Counted from the first letter of the stretch, positions 37,917 to 50,497 are shown. The stretch: DNA of 64,000 nucleotides from DATCMH01 sp036563505 (GCA_036563505.1 DATCMH010000022.1:186001-250000), one strand, 5' to 3'. Translations and numbers: made by a program. The notes: generated by a model from the letters alone, not told the origin.

Positions 37917-40900
37917 ATGCGCCTTCGATCCAAGCTCGCCCTGACCTTCGGGATGCTCTCCCTCGCCGCCGGCGTGATCGGCACCGGCGTCGTGGAGCGC
38001 GTCACCACCGATCGCCTGCGCGAGCAGACCGGACAGACGCTGGCCGCCACCGCCGACCGCCTGCGCGAGCAGCTTGATCAAGGGATGCACGAGCGCTGGC
38101 GCGACGTGCACGTGCTGGCCGCCGTCGCGCGGACAACCTCCGCGTCGGCCGAGGCGCGCCGATCCTGGATCGAAACGCTGCAGGCGTCGCAGCCCAACTA
38201 CAGCTGGATCGGCTTCGCCTCGCGCGACGGGCTCGTGACGGCGAGCACCGGCGGCATGCTGGAGGGCAAGAGTGTCGCTACCCGGCCGTGGTTCAAGGCA
38301 GCGCTCGACCGCTCCTACGCCGGGGACGTGCACGAAGCTCTGCTCCTTGCCAAGATGCTCCCGCCCTCGTTGGACGGCGGGCCGCTGCGGTTCGTCGACG
38401 TGGCTGTGCCGACCAGCGACGCGACCGGCCGGGCTGACGGCGTGCTCGGCGCCCATATCAGCTGGGACTGGGCGCGAACCCTGACGCAGGAGATCGTGCG
38501 GCAGGCACGGGTGCCCGGTCTCGAAGCCCTCATCCTGCGCGAGGACGGCGACGTGGTTCTCGGCCCCGCGGCGACGCAGGGCCGCCGTTACCCCGTCGCG
38601 CCTCGGCAGGCGGGCGGGCCCGATTACAGCCTGAGTACGGTTGACGGCGTGACCTATTTCGTGGGCACCGCCCGCTCCACCGGGATCGGCGATTATCCGG
38701 GCTTAGGCTGGACGATCGTGATGCGCCAGCCCGTCGGCCTGGCTTACGCGCCCATCGAGGACGCGCGGCGGCAGATCCTTCTGGCGGGCGCCGCCTTGGC
38801 TCTGCTTTTGGGCGGTGCCGGCTGGTGGTCGGCCGGGCGCATCGCAGGCCCGCTCCTCGCCCTTGCCCAGGCCGCGCAGGCCATCGAGCAGCGCGGCCGG
38901 GCCGGCGACGTCGCCCTGCCGAAGGTCGGCGGCTTCGCCGAGATCGATGCGCTGTCGCAGGCGCTCCGAACCCTGCTGCGGCGCCTCTCCGAGCGCGACG
39001 TCGCGCTGGAGCAGGCCAATGCCGAGCTCGAGAGCCGCGTCGTCGCGCGCACGCGCGCCCTGGCCCAGAGCGAGGCCTTCGCTCACAGCATCGTCGATTC
39101 GAGCCCGGACTGCGTGAAGGTCCTCGATTTCGAGGGCCGGGTCGTCTTCGTCAACGCGACGGGAGTGTGCCTGCTCGAACTCGAGGACGCCCTCGAGATC
39201 GGCGGCCATCTCTTCGAGACGCTCTGGCCGGAGGAGGATCGGGCCGCCGTCGCCGAGCGGATCGCCCGGGTGGCTGCCGGCGGCGCCGAGCGGTTCACGA
39301 CCTGCGTTCCCACCGCCAAGGGCCGGCCGAAATGGTGGGACATCTCGCTCAACCCGATCCTGAGCGCCGACGGCCGCCCGGAGCGCATCCTGGTCGTGTC
39401 GCGCGACATCTCGACCCTGAAGGCCGTGGAGGGCAAGCTGCTCCTCGCGACCGAGGAGGCCGAGCGTCAGCGCGTGGCGGCGGAGCGGGCGAGCGAGGCC
39501 AAGACCGAGTTCCTCGCGGCGATGAGCCACGAGATCCGCACGCCCCTCAACGGCATCCTCGGCTACACCGAGATCCTGCTCGAGGACCGGGCCGCGCTCC
39601 TCGATGAGTCCCACAAGCGAACCGCGGAGCGCATCCGCAGCGCCGGCTCCGCGCTGCTTACCGTCGTCAACGACATCCTGGACTTCTCGAAGATCGAGGC
39701 CGGTCAGATCGACCTCGAGCCGCGGCCGTTCCGGCTCGAGACGCTCATCGACAACACGCTGTCCATCGTGGCCGGGTCGGGCAAAGCGGGCGTGACGCTC
39801 AGCGTCGACGTCGCCGACGACCTCCCGCCCATCATGACCGGCGACGAGGATCGCCTGCGGCAAATCCTGCTCAACCTCCTCAACAATGCCGTGAAGTTCA
39901 CGCCGAAGGGCAGCGTGACGCTCTCCGTCCGGAGCGCCCGGAGCACGGATGGGCAGGCGCTCGTCCACTTCGCGGTGACGGATACCGGGATCGGCATCCC
40001 GAAGGATAAGCAGAGCCTCCTGTTCGAGCGCTTCAGCCAGGTCGACGGCTCGATCGGGCGGGAGTTCGGCGGGACCGGGCTCGGGCTTGCCATCTCGAAG
40101 CGACTCGTGACCCTGATGCAGGGAACGATCGGGGTCGAGAGCGCCCCCGGCCAGGGATCGACTTTCTGGTTCACGGCGTGCCTGTCCGAGGCACAGATGC
40201 GCCTCGACGAAGCCAAGCCGGCCTCGGACGAGATCGTGATCCATCCGGCCCGCCTCCTCCTCGTGGAGGATCTGCCGATGAACCAGGAGCTCGCTGGCCA
40301 CCTTCTGAGGAGCGCCGGGCACAGCGTCGATATCGTCGGGGACGGCGCGGACGCCGTCGTGGCGGTCCAGACCGAGCGCTACGACCTTGTGCTGATGGAC
40401 ATCCATATGCCCGGCATGGACGGGGTCACCGCGACGCGTCACATCCGGGCGCTCGGCGGGGTCTGGGCCGAGATGCCGATCCTCGCGCTCACCGCCAACG
40501 TTCTTCCCGACCAGATCGCCGAGTTCCGCCGGGCCGGCATGACGGATCATGTCGGCAAGCCCTTCAAGCGCGCCGATCTCCTGCGGGCGATCGAGCGATC
40601 GCGCGGTCACGCGCCGACAGCCGATGCGGTCACGCCGCCGGCTGCGCAGGCCTCCCTCGATAAAGGCGCGCTGGATCAGGGCACGCTCGGGGAACTCGTC
40701 ACGCTCGTCGGCTCGGAGCAGGTGGAGGCCTGGCTGTCCGAACTCGCCGCGATCCTTGGCCAAGGCATGCCCGACCCCGGCAGGGATGACCTGAGCCGCG
40801 TCGAGGCTGCGGCGCACAAGCTCGTCTCCCAGGCCGGCATGCTCGGCTTCCAAGACCTGTCCGAAGCGGCGAGGGCGGTCGAGGAAGCCTGCCGAGGGGC

Positions 40901-41024
40901 GGGGGACGTCTCCGCTCCGCTTGCCGCGATGACGGCGAGCGCGGGCCGGGCGCTCCAGATCCTCGCCTCGTCGTTGCCGCTCCGGCCGCCTGCCGCCGCA
41001 TCAGACGACCGCTCGGCCGCCTGA
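37917..41024 (+). CDS. hybrid sensor histidine kinase with receiver and HPt domains
   Basis: 1035 residues: TM1, a periplasmic dCache-like sensor (about 30-275), TM2 (about 288-310), HAMP, PAS (about 385-500), HisKA with phosphoaccepting His in MSHEIRTPLNGILGYTE (about 541), HATPase with NLLNNAVKFT and GGTGLGLAIS, receiver with LMDIHMPGMDG (about 780-900), and a C-terminal HPt-like helix bundle with AAHKLVSQAGMLGF. A full phosphorelay in one chain, needing only an external receiver as output; the single-domain receiver at 29131 is a candidate partner. Likely regulates the polysaccharide cluster, by position only. Confidence 0.9.
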   Translation: MRLRSKLALTFGMLSLAAGVIGTGVVERVTTDRLREQTGQTLAATADRLREQLDQGMHERWRDVHVLAAVARTTSASAEARRSWIETLQASQPNYSWIGFASRDGLVTASTGGMLEGKSVATRPWFKAALDRSYAGDVHEALLLAKMLPPSLDGGPLRFVDVAVPTSDATGRADGVLGAHISWDWARTLTQEIVRQARVPGLEALILREDGDVVLGPAATQGRRYPVAPRQAGGPDYSLSTVDGVTYFVGTARSTGIGDYPGLGWTIVMRQPVGLAYAPIEDARRQILLAGAALALLLGGAGWWSAGRIAGPLLALAQAAQAIEQRGRAGDVALPKVGGFAEIDALSQALRTLLRRLSERDVALEQANAELESRVVARTRALAQSEAFAHSIVDSSPDCVKVLDFEGRVVFVNATGVCLLELEDALEIGGHLFETLWPEEDRAAVAERIARVAAGGAERFTTCVPTAKGRPKWWDISLNPILSADGRPERILVVSRDISTLKAVEGKLLLATEEAERQRVAAERASEAKTEFLAAMSHEIRTPLNGILGYTEILLEDRAALLDESHKRTAERIRSAGSALLTVVNDILDFSKIEAGQIDLEPRPFRLETLIDNTLSIVAGSGKAGVTLSVDVADDLPPIMTGDEDRLRQILLNLLNNAVKFTPKGSVTLSVRSARSTDGQALVHFAVTDTGIGIPKDKQSLLFERFSQVDGSIGREFGGTGLGLAISKRLVTLMQGTIGVESAPGQGSTFWFTACLSEAQMRLDEAKPASDEIVIHPARLLLVEDLPMNQELAGHLLRSAGHSVDIVGDGADAVVAVQTERYDLVLMDIHMPGMDGVTATRHIRALGGVWAEMPILALTANVLPDQIAEFRRAGMTDHVGKPFKRADLLRAIERSRGHAPTADAVTPPAAQASLDKGALDQGTLGELVTLVGSEQVEAWLSELAAILGQGMPDPGRDDLSRVEAAAHKLVSQAGMLGFQDLSEAARAVEEACRGAGDVSAPLAAMTASAGRALQILASSLPLRPPAAASDDRSAA

Positions 41025-41253
41025 GAACCCGGCTCGGAAGGGCCCGGCGCCTGTCGCGGTTTCCCATTGTCAGGATGGCGCGGCTCACCTAGCGTCAGGG
41101 GGAATCAGAACGCGCCCCGGACCCGCCGGGGGCTCGAGGGAGGAGACCCGACGAACCGCGCCGGGCGCGGTCGCGCCCCCAAACATTTCATCGCTGATTT
41201 TCGTTGAAGCCGCTCGGCAGGTGCCGCGGCGCTCCGGTTGCGGAGGTGGTTGC
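41025..41253. promoter_or_regulatory. upstream region of the glp operon
   Basis: The gap contains a palindrome ACCGCGCC-G-GGCGCGGT (41155-41171), probably the end of the kinase transcript, then an AT-richer stretch with TTTCAT (41186-41191) and TTTCGT (41198-41203) twelve bases apart. TTTCG-type repeats are what DeoR-family GlpR regulators bind, so this may be the glp operator; no clear -35/-10 was seen. Confidence 0.3.
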
Positions 41254-42339
41254 GTGACGCTGGTGATCGACCAAGTGCGCAAGGTTGTCGGGGCCGAGAC
41301 CCACATCCGCGATGCCAGCCTCAACCTCGAGCGGGGCGTCCTGAACGTTCTCCTCGGGCCGACGCTGTCCGGCAAGACGAGCCTGATGCGGCTCATGGCC
41401 GGCCTCGACGCTCCGACGAGCGGCCGCATCCTCCTCGACGGCGTGGACGTGACGGGCGTGCCGGTGCGCCGCCGATCGGTGGCCATGGTCTACCAGCAGT
41501 TCATCAATTACCCCTCGCTCACCGTCTACGAGAACATCGCCTCGCCCCTGCGGGTGGCGGGCACGCCGAAGCCTGAGATCGATGCGCGGGTGCGGGAAGC
41601 GGCGGCGTTGCTTCGCCTCGAACCCTACCTCGACCGCAAGCCGTTGAGCCTCTCGGGCGGCCAGCAGCAGCGCACGGCGCTCGCCCGCGCCCTCGTCAAG
41701 CGCGCCGCCGTCGTCCTTCTCGACGAACCGCTGGCCAACCTCGACTACAAGCTGCGGGAGGAGCTGCGGGAGGAATTGCCGCGCCTCTTCGCGGCCTCCC
41801 GATCCATCGTCGTCTACGCGACGACGGAGCCGCAGGAGGCTCTCCTGCTCGGCGGGCGCACCGCCAGCTTGTCGGAGGGGGCAGTCACGCAGTTCGGGCC
41901 TGCCTCGGAGGTCTACCGGCAGCCGCGGGACCTGGCGACGGCGCGGGTCTACTCCGATCCGCCGCTCAACGTCCTCACCGCGGAGAGGCGCGGGACGAGG
42001 GTCTCGCTCGGCACCGGAGGCGAGATCGCGGCCGCCGGCCCCTTCGCTGAGGTGCCCGACGGAGCCTACACGGTGGGCTTTCGCGCCCACCACCTCGGCC
42101 TTGGGCCGGCCTCCCCCGAGGCGGTGCCGTTTCAGGCCACGGTGTCGGTGTCCGAGATCACGGGTTCGGAGAGCTTCGTCCACCTCGACGTCGGCGAGCA
42201 CCGCTTCGTGGCGCTCGTTCCGGGCGTGCTGCGCCTCGACCCCGGCTCCGCCGTTGCGGCGCATGTCGCGCCGTCGAACCTCCTGCTCTTCGACGGCGAG
42301 GGACGCCGCGCCGATACCGCCCTCGCGCGGGCGGCCTGA
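41254..42339 (+). CDS. glpS: glycerol/glycerol-3-phosphate ABC transporter ATPase GlpS
   Basis: First gene of a glpSTPQ-UV operon like that of Rhizobium leguminosarum, importing glycerol or glycerol-3-phosphate. 361 residues: Walker A GPTLSGKTS, signature LSGGQQQRTALARAL, Walker B VVLLDEPLANLD, and a C-terminal TOBE-type domain. The GTG at 41254 follows GGAGGTGG at a good distance; a GTG at 41221 is less likely. The switch His is replaced in VYATTEPQEAL (usual THDQ), a GlpS peculiarity, so hydrolysis may lie mainly with one of the two ATPases. Confidence 0.85.
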   Translation: MTLVIDQVRKVVGAETHIRDASLNLERGVLNVLLGPTLSGKTSLMRLMAGLDAPTSGRILLDGVDVTGVPVRRRSVAMVYQQFINYPSLTVYENIASPLRVAGTPKPEIDARVREAAALLRLEPYLDRKPLSLSGGQQQRTALARALVKRAAVVLLDEPLANLDYKLREELREELPRLFAASRSIVVYATTEPQEALLLGGRTASLSEGAVTQFGPASEVYRQPRDLATARVYSDPPLNVLTAERRGTRVSLGTGGEIAAAGPFAEVPDGAYTVGFRAHHLGLGPASPEAVPFQATVSVSEITGSESFVHLDVGEHRFVALVPGVLRLDPGSAVAAHVAPSNLLLFDGEGRRADTALARAA

Positions 42340-42342
42340 ACC

Positions 42343-43431
42343 ATGGCCCGCATCACCCTCGAGCACCTCGCCCACGCCTATCATCCGGCGCCGCGCCGGC
42401 CGGAGGATTACGCGCTGCGGGAGATCCACCACGTCTGGGCGCAAGGGGGCGCCTACGCGCTTCTGGGGCCCTCGGGCTGCGGGAAGACCACGCTCCTCAA
42501 CATCATCTCGGGGCTGGTGCACCCGACCCGCGGCCGCATCCTCTTCGACGACCGCGACGTGACGGGCCTGCCGACCGAGCGGCGCAACATCGCCCAGGTC
42601 TTCCAGTTCCCGGTCATCTACGACACGATGACCGTGCGCGAGAACCTGGCCTTCCCCCTCGTCAATCGCCGGGCCCCGCGCGAGATGGTGGCGCGGCGGG
42701 TCGAGGAGGTCGCGGCGCTGCTCGGCCTCACGGGATTGCTGGGGCGCCGGGCGCGCAATCTCACTCCGGACCTCAAGCAGAAGATTTCCCTCGGACGCGG
42801 CCTCGTTCGATCGGACGTCGCCGCGATCCTGTTCGACGAGCCGCTGACGGTCATCGACCCGAACCTGAAATGGCAGCTGCGCTCGATGTTGAAGGAGCTG
42901 CACCGCTCCCTCGACCTCACGATGATCTACGTCACCCACGACCAGACGGAGGCGCTCACCTTCGCCGACACCGTGGTCGTGATGCACGACGGCGCCGTGC
43001 TGCAGACCGGCACGCCCGAGGAGTTGTTCAGCCGCCCGGCCCACACCTTCGTCGGCCATTTCATCGGCTCGCCCGGCATGAACGTGCTGCCCTGCCGCGT
43101 GGAAGGGCGCACGGCCTACGTCGACGGCTATCCCTTGCCCCTCGCGCGGGCCTATCCGGCGCTGCCGGCGAATCGCACCATCGCCCTCGGGGTTCGGCCC
43201 GAATTCGCGCGGCTCGCGCCCGCGGGCGAGGGGCTGCCCGTGGCGCTGCGCCGGATCGACGACGTCGGGCGCGCCCGCGTCGCGCGCGTCGAGATCGCCG
43301 GGCGCACGCTCGCGGCCACCGTCCCCGACGGGCCCGTCCCGGCGGAGGGTTCCGCCTCGCTCCTGTTCGATCCGCGCCACGTGCACGTCTACGCCGATGG
43401 CCATCTCTTGGCCGGCGAGGAGGCGCGATGA
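42343..43431 (+). CDS. glpT: glycerol/glycerol-3-phosphate ABC transporter ATPase GlpT
   Basis: Second ATPase of the importer, 362 residues. Walker A GPSGCGKTT and switch VTHDQTEAL are intact, but the ABC signature LSGGQ is degenerate (NLTPDLKQKISLGRGL). Together with GlpS, which has a good signature and poor switch His, this suggests a heterodimer with one full catalytic site. Three bases separate it from glpS, and its stop overlaps the next start (ATGA at 43428). Confidence 0.85.
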   Translation: MARITLEHLAHAYHPAPRRPEDYALREIHHVWAQGGAYALLGPSGCGKTTLLNIISGLVHPTRGRILFDDRDVTGLPTERRNIAQVFQFPVIYDTMTVRENLAFPLVNRRAPREMVARRVEEVAALLGLTGLLGRRARNLTPDLKQKISLGRGLVRSDVAAILFDEPLTVIDPNLKWQLRSMLKELHRSLDLTMIYVTHDQTEALTFADTVVVMHDGAVLQTGTPEELFSRPAHTFVGHFIGSPGMNVLPCRVEGRTAYVDGYPLPLARAYPALPANRTIALGVRPEFARLAPAGEGLPVALRRIDDVGRARVARVEIAGRTLAATVPDGPVPAEGSASLLFDPRHVHVYADGHLLAGEEAR

Positions 43432-44317
43432 AGCCCCTCGACAACCGCGCCTGGTTCCTCGTCCTGCCGGTCTTCGCGATCGTCGCCTTCTCGGCGGTGC
43501 TGCCGCTGATGACGGTGGTGAACTACTCCGTGCAGGACACCTTCGGGAACAATCAGTTCTTCTGGAACGGCGTCGGCTGGTTCCAAGACCTTTTGGACCC
43601 CTCGAAGGACCTCGGCGGCCGCTTCTTCGACGCCCTGTGGCGCAACCTGCTCTTCTCCGCGATCATCCTGGCGCTGGAAGTGCCGCTCGGCATCGCCGTG
43701 GCGCTTGCCATGCCGCGGGAGGGATGGACGGTGGCGCTCTGCCTCGTTCTGATGGCCCTGCCGCTCCTCATCCCCTGGAACGTGGTGGGCACGATCTGGC
43801 AGGTCTTCGCCCGCGGCGACATCGGCCTCTTCGGCTGGGCGGTCAATCAGCTCGGGATCGACTACAACTACGTCGCGAGCCCGCTCGCCGCCTGGACGAC
43901 CATCGTCTTGATGGATGTCTGGCACTGGACGAGCCTCGTCGCGCTCCTGTGCTACGCCGGCCTGAAATCGATCCCAGACGCCTACTATCAGGCAGCCCGC
44001 ATCGACGGGGCCTCGCGTTGGGCCGTGTTCCGCACGATCCAGCTGCCCAAGATGCGCCGCGTCCTCCTCATCGCGGTGCTTTTGCGCTTCATGGACTCCT
44101 TCATGATCTACACCGAGCCCTTCGTGCTCACGGGCGGAGGACCCGGCAACGCGACGACGTTCCTGTCGATCGACCTCGTGAAGCTGGCGCTCGGCCAGTT
44201 CGACTTAGGCAAAGCCGCCGCCCTGTCCCTCGTCTACAACCTCATCATCCTCAGCCTGTGCTGGGTGTTCTACACCATCATGGTCAACGCCGACCGCGAC
44301 GCCGCCGAGGTGAAGCC

Positions 44318-44321
<4 letters not shown>
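43428..44321 (+). CDS. glpP: glycerol/glycerol-3-phosphate ABC transporter permease GlpP
   Basis: MalF-type permease of 297 residues with six predicted helices. The EAA loop is YYQAARIDGASRWAVFRTIQLP and PFVLTGGGPGNATTFLSIDL follows, as in the carbohydrate-uptake permeases. It starts at the ATGA overlap with glpT and ends in a GTGA overlap with glpQ. Confidence 0.9.
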
Positions 44322-45192
<871 letters not shown>

Positions 45193-45193
<1 letters not shown>

Positions 45194-45711
45194 TGAGGAC
45201 GAGCGACATCCCTCCCCCCTCTGCGGGGGAGGGACAGCCTGCCGAAGGCAGGCAGGGAGAGGGGCCGGAGCCCCGTCGCCTGAACGCGGTCGAGCCGCGT
45301 CTGCGCCGCTTCGCCCAACAGCAACGCTCCGAGATGCCAAAAGCGGAGGCGATCTTCTGGGAGCAGGTTCGGGCGGGCCGTTTCCATGGCTTCAAGTTCA
45401 AGCGACAGGTGCCGATCACGCCCTACGTTGCCGACTTCCTGTGCGCGTCGGCGCGCCTCGTCGTCGAGCTCGACGGCCCGCCTCACGACAAGGCCCAACA
45501 GATCGCCAAGGATGCCGCACGCGACCGGTGGTTCCGTTCGCAGGGTTTCACGGTCCTGCGTTTTTCGAACGAACTCGTCTTCGGCGGGCTTGCTCTTGTG
45601 ATGCGCGAGGTGCTCGCTGCTCTGGAAGCGGCACACGGCCCCTCTCCCGGCTCGCTCCGCTCGCCACCCTCTCCCGCAGAGGGGAGAGGGTTTGGAGGTT
45701 CCCATGCCTGA
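45193..45711 (+). CDS. DUF559 endonuclease-like protein inserted in the glp operon
   Basis: About 172 residues. The core (about 38-145) is DUF559, a Vsr/restriction-endonuclease-like fold: RSEMPKAEAIFWEQVRAGRF, FKRQVPITPYVADFLC, LVVELDGPPHD and WFRSQGFTVLRFSNELV, with the Asp/Glu of YVADF and VELDG as metal ligands. The two ends (PPSAGEGQPAEGRQGEG and PPSPAEGRGFGGS) are translated repeat sequence, not protein family. It overlaps glpQ by 1 base and glpU by 8. Its function is unknown; it has no obvious tie to glycerol uptake. The DNA around it is bounded by 15-bp inverted repeats (45219-45233 and 45667-45681). Confidence 0.8.
45210..45254. repeat. left repeat of the DUF559 module
   Basis: CCCTCCCC (45210-45217) pairs with GGGGAGGG (45226-45233), and GCCTGCC (45237-45243) with GGCAGGC (45247-45253). 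The part 45219-45233 is the inverted counterpart of 45667-45681 with one mismatch. Confidence 0.6.
45666..45691. repeat. right repeat of the DUF559 module
   Basis: ACCCTCTCCCGCAGAGGGGA and the following bases form an imperfect palindrome; 45667-45681 reversed is 14/15 identical to 45219-45233. The glpU Shine-Dalgarno (GGAGG) starts three bases after it. Confidence 0.6.
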
Positions 45712-45985
45712 CCTCACTTGGATGGCCTGGACCTGGCAGACCGGCCTGTTCTTCGCCGGCATCGCGTCCCTCCTCGCGCTCCTGACCGCGCTCGCCGTCT
45801 GGCGCCCGGAGACGGAGCGGGTCGGGGTGCTCGCCATCCCGACGACCCGGGGCGACCGCCTGTTCATTTCACTGCTCGTCGCCGCCTTCATCCATCTCGC
45901 TTGGCTCGGCCTCGTCGGGCCGGACCTCTGGCCGGCTTCCGGCCTGTCGCTCGTCGTGGCCGCCGTCATCTTCCGCTTCGTCTGA
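45704..45985 (+). CDS. glpU: DUF2160 small membrane protein GlpU
   Basis: 93 residues with about three hydrophobic segments, matching DUF2160, the small integral-membrane component found in rhizobial glp operons. Its role in the transporter is not known. The ATG at 45704 follows GGAGG by 5-6 bases. In a standard operon it follows glpQ directly; here the DUF559 gene intervenes. Confidence 0.85.
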   Translation: MPDLTWMAWTWQTGLFFAGIASLLALLTALAVWRPETERVGVLAIPTTRGDRLFISLLVAAFIHLAWLGLVGPDLWPASGLSLVVAAVIFRFV

Positions 45986-46038
45986 GGCGGCGGGACAAAA
46001 CCGCCGGCGGCAAGCCGGCGCAACCTGGGAGGAAACGC

Positions 46039-47790
<1,752 letters not shown>

Positions 47791-47829
47791 TCGCGAGCGG
47801 GCAGGGGAGGACGTTCCTCCCCTGCCTCC

Positions 47830-48729
47830 TCAGATGTCCTGCAGGCGCGCCCGGAGACGCGGGGCCGTCCAATCCAGGAAGGCTCTCGTCTTGAGCGGCA
47901 GCAGGCCGGCATCCGGATAGACCAGGCTCACCGGCGTCGGCGCGGGTGCGAAATCCTCCAGCACCGCGACGAGCGAGCCGCGGCGCAGTTCCTCCGCGAT
48001 CTGATACGAGAGCAGGCGCACCACGCCGAGGCCCGCCACCGCCGCCGCGACGGCGGCTTCCGTCGCGTTCACGGCGAGGCGCGTGCGCGGCTCCGCGGAC
48101 CAGGCCGGCCCGTCGCCTCGGTAGCGCCATTCGGGCGCGGCGAGGAAGCCCTGGAAGCTGATGCCGTCGTGCCCCGCGAGGTCATCGGGCGTCGCGGGCG
48201 TTCCCCGTCGGGCGAGGTAGGCCGGGCTCGCGCAGGCAATGCGCCGCACGCTGCCGACCCGTGTCGCCTTGAGGCCTCCGTCGACGAGCTGGCCGATGCG
48301 CACGGCGACGTCGATGTGGTCCTCGGCCAGGTTCACCTGGCGGTCGCTGAGGAAGAGCCGCAGGTCGATGTCGGGCTGCTCGTCCAGGAAGGCGCAGGCG
48401 ACGGGGAGGACGTGCATGCGCCCGAACATGGTGGGCGCGGTGACGTGCAGCTCGCCCCGCGGCGTGCTGTGCGCCCCCACAGTTTCGCGCTCCGCTGTCT
48501 CGACCTGCTCCAGAATGCGCCTCGCGGAAGCGGCATAGGCCTGCCCGGCGTCCGTGAGCGCGACGCGGCGGCTGGTGCGGACGAGAAGCTGTGCGCGCAG
48601 GTGCCGCTCGAGGTCGGCCACCTTGCGGCTGACGGTCGCGAGCGGCGCGCGGAGGCGGCGGGCGCCGGCCGACAGGCTGCCCTCGTCCACCACGGCGAGA
48701 AGCACCCGCATCGCATCGAGACGGTCCAT
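47830..48729 (-). CDS. LysR family transcriptional regulator
   Basis: 299 residues: N-terminal winged HTH (about 1-60, AVVDEGSLSAGARRLRAPLATVSRKVADLE) and a periplasmic-binding-like effector domain (about 90-295). The sequence belongs to the large group resembling DmlR/AaeR-like regulators; effector unknown. It is divergent from the metallo-hydrolase gene at 48867, its probable target, with a palindrome between them. Confidence 0.92.
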   Translation of the reverse strand: MDRLDAMRVLLAVVDEGSLSAGARRLRAPLATVSRKVADLERHLRAQLLVRTSRRVALTDAGQAYAASARRILEQVETAERETVGAHSTPRGELHVTAPTMFGRMHVLPVACAFLDEQPDIDLRLFLSDRQVNLAEDHIDVAVRIGQLVDGGLKATRVGSVRRIACASPAYLARRGTPATPDDLAGHDGISFQGFLAAPEWRYRGDGPAWSAEPRTRLAVNATEAAVAAAVAGLGVVRLLSYQIAEELRRGSLVAVLEDFAPAPTPVSLVYPDAGLLPLKTRAFLDWTAPRLRARLQDI

Positions 48730-48767
48730 CGTGTCTTCCGAAAAATGAGAGCAAGCATTCAGGAGAG

Positions 48768-48783
48768 ACAGGCTACTGCCTGT
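48768..48783. promoter_or_regulatory. palindrome in the LysR / MBL divergent region
   Basis: ACAGGC-TACT-GCCTGT is a perfect 6-bp inverted repeat; a further GCCTGT lies at 48803-48808. It is a plausible binding site for the adjacent LysR protein. Confidence 0.45.
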
Positions 48784-48866
48784 GAGAGGGAGGGTCTAGC
48801 TTGCCTGTCATGCCGGGTGTCGGAGCGATGCTCTCAAGCCCGGCCGGTCCCAACCGGAGCCTCGCC

Positions 48867-49826
48867 ATGACCTTCTCCCTCTCCCGCCGCGCCCTCGCCC
48901 TCGGTCTGCCTGCGCTTACCCTCGGCACCGGCGCCCTGCCGCGCGCCGCGGCCGCGACCACGCCCCCTCCGGCCGTCTCGCCTCTCGCTCAGATCCGCGT
49001 CGGTCGTTTCACGGTCACGGCCCTGTCCGACGGCTACGCGGACATGCCTTACGGCTATTTCCCCGGCCGCTCGGCCGCCGAGGTTGAGGCCGCCGCCAAG
49101 GCGCAGTTCTCAGGCCGTCCCTCCGGCGTGCGCTTCGTGTTCAACCAGTACCTCGTCGAGGACGGATTGCAGCGCATCCTGATCGATGCCGGGCCCGCCG
49201 GCTCCCTCGGCCAGACCGGGCGTCTGCCGCAGGCGCTCGCCGCCCGGGGCCTGTCGCCCGAGCAGATCGACGCGGTGATCGTCACCCACATGCACCAGGA
49301 TCATCTGGGCGGCCTCGTCGCGGGCGGGCGCCGGAACTTTCCCAATGCCGAGGTCTACGCCGACCGGCGCGACGTCCAGCACTGGACCGATCCGGCAAAG
49401 CAGGCGGGCGCGCCCGACTACCTCCAGACCAGCTTCCGCCTCTCGGGCGAGCTCGTGCGGCTCTATCCGAAGCTCCAGGCGACCCAAGGCGACCATGAGG
49501 TCACCCGCGGCGTGTCGATCGTGGATCTCGCGGGCCACACCCCCGGCCACATCGGCGTGCGCATCGCGGACGGGGCTGAGAGCCTCATCATGGTGTCCGA
49601 CATGCTCTTCCCCGTCGTCCATCCCGCGCTGGGAACAGATGTGAACTTCCTCTTCGAGCAGGACCGGCCGGCCGCCCAGGCCATGCGTGCCCGCTTCTTC
49701 CCGAGCGCAGCGGAAGAAGGCGCCCTGATCGCGGCGACCCACATGCCCTTCCCCGGCCTCGGCCGCATCGTCTCGGAGGGCGGACGCCTGCGTTGGCTGC
49801 CGGCCGAATGGGCCTGGGCGGCTTGA
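48867..49826 (+). CDS. exported metallo-beta-lactamase-fold hydrolase
   Basis: 319 residues with a signal peptide (SRRALALGL near the start; cleavage near RAAA, about residue 30). Zinc motif THMHQDHLGG (HxHxDH) and later metal ligands in DLAGHTPGH and SDMLF. Related proteins include lactonases and other quorum- or ester-degrading enzymes; no substrate is suggested. GGAG lies 8 bases before the ATG. Divergent from the LysR gene, which probably controls it. Confidence 0.88.
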   Translation: MTFSLSRRALALGLPALTLGTGALPRAAAATTPPPAVSPLAQIRVGRFTVTALSDGYADMPYGYFPGRSAAEVEAAAKAQFSGRPSGVRFVFNQYLVEDGLQRILIDAGPAGSLGQTGRLPQALAARGLSPEQIDAVIVTHMHQDHLGGLVAGGRRNFPNAEVYADRRDVQHWTDPAKQAGAPDYLQTSFRLSGELVRLYPKLQATQGDHEVTRGVSIVDLAGHTPGHIGVRIADGAESLIMVSDMLFPVVHPALGTDVNFLFEQDRPAAQAMRARFFPSAAEEGALIAATHMPFPGLGRIVSEGGRLRWLPAEWAWAA

Positions 49827-49858
49827 GGCAACGCTTCGTCGAACACAGGGAGGCTCGG

Positions 49859-50497
<639 letters not shown>

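Noticed and set aside
38703..40853. Long minus-strand ORF opposite the hybrid kinase
   Set aside because: Antisense shadow; the plus strand carries all kinase motifs.
41188..43404. Long minus-strand ORF opposite glpS-glpT
   Set aside because: Antisense shadow; no motif.
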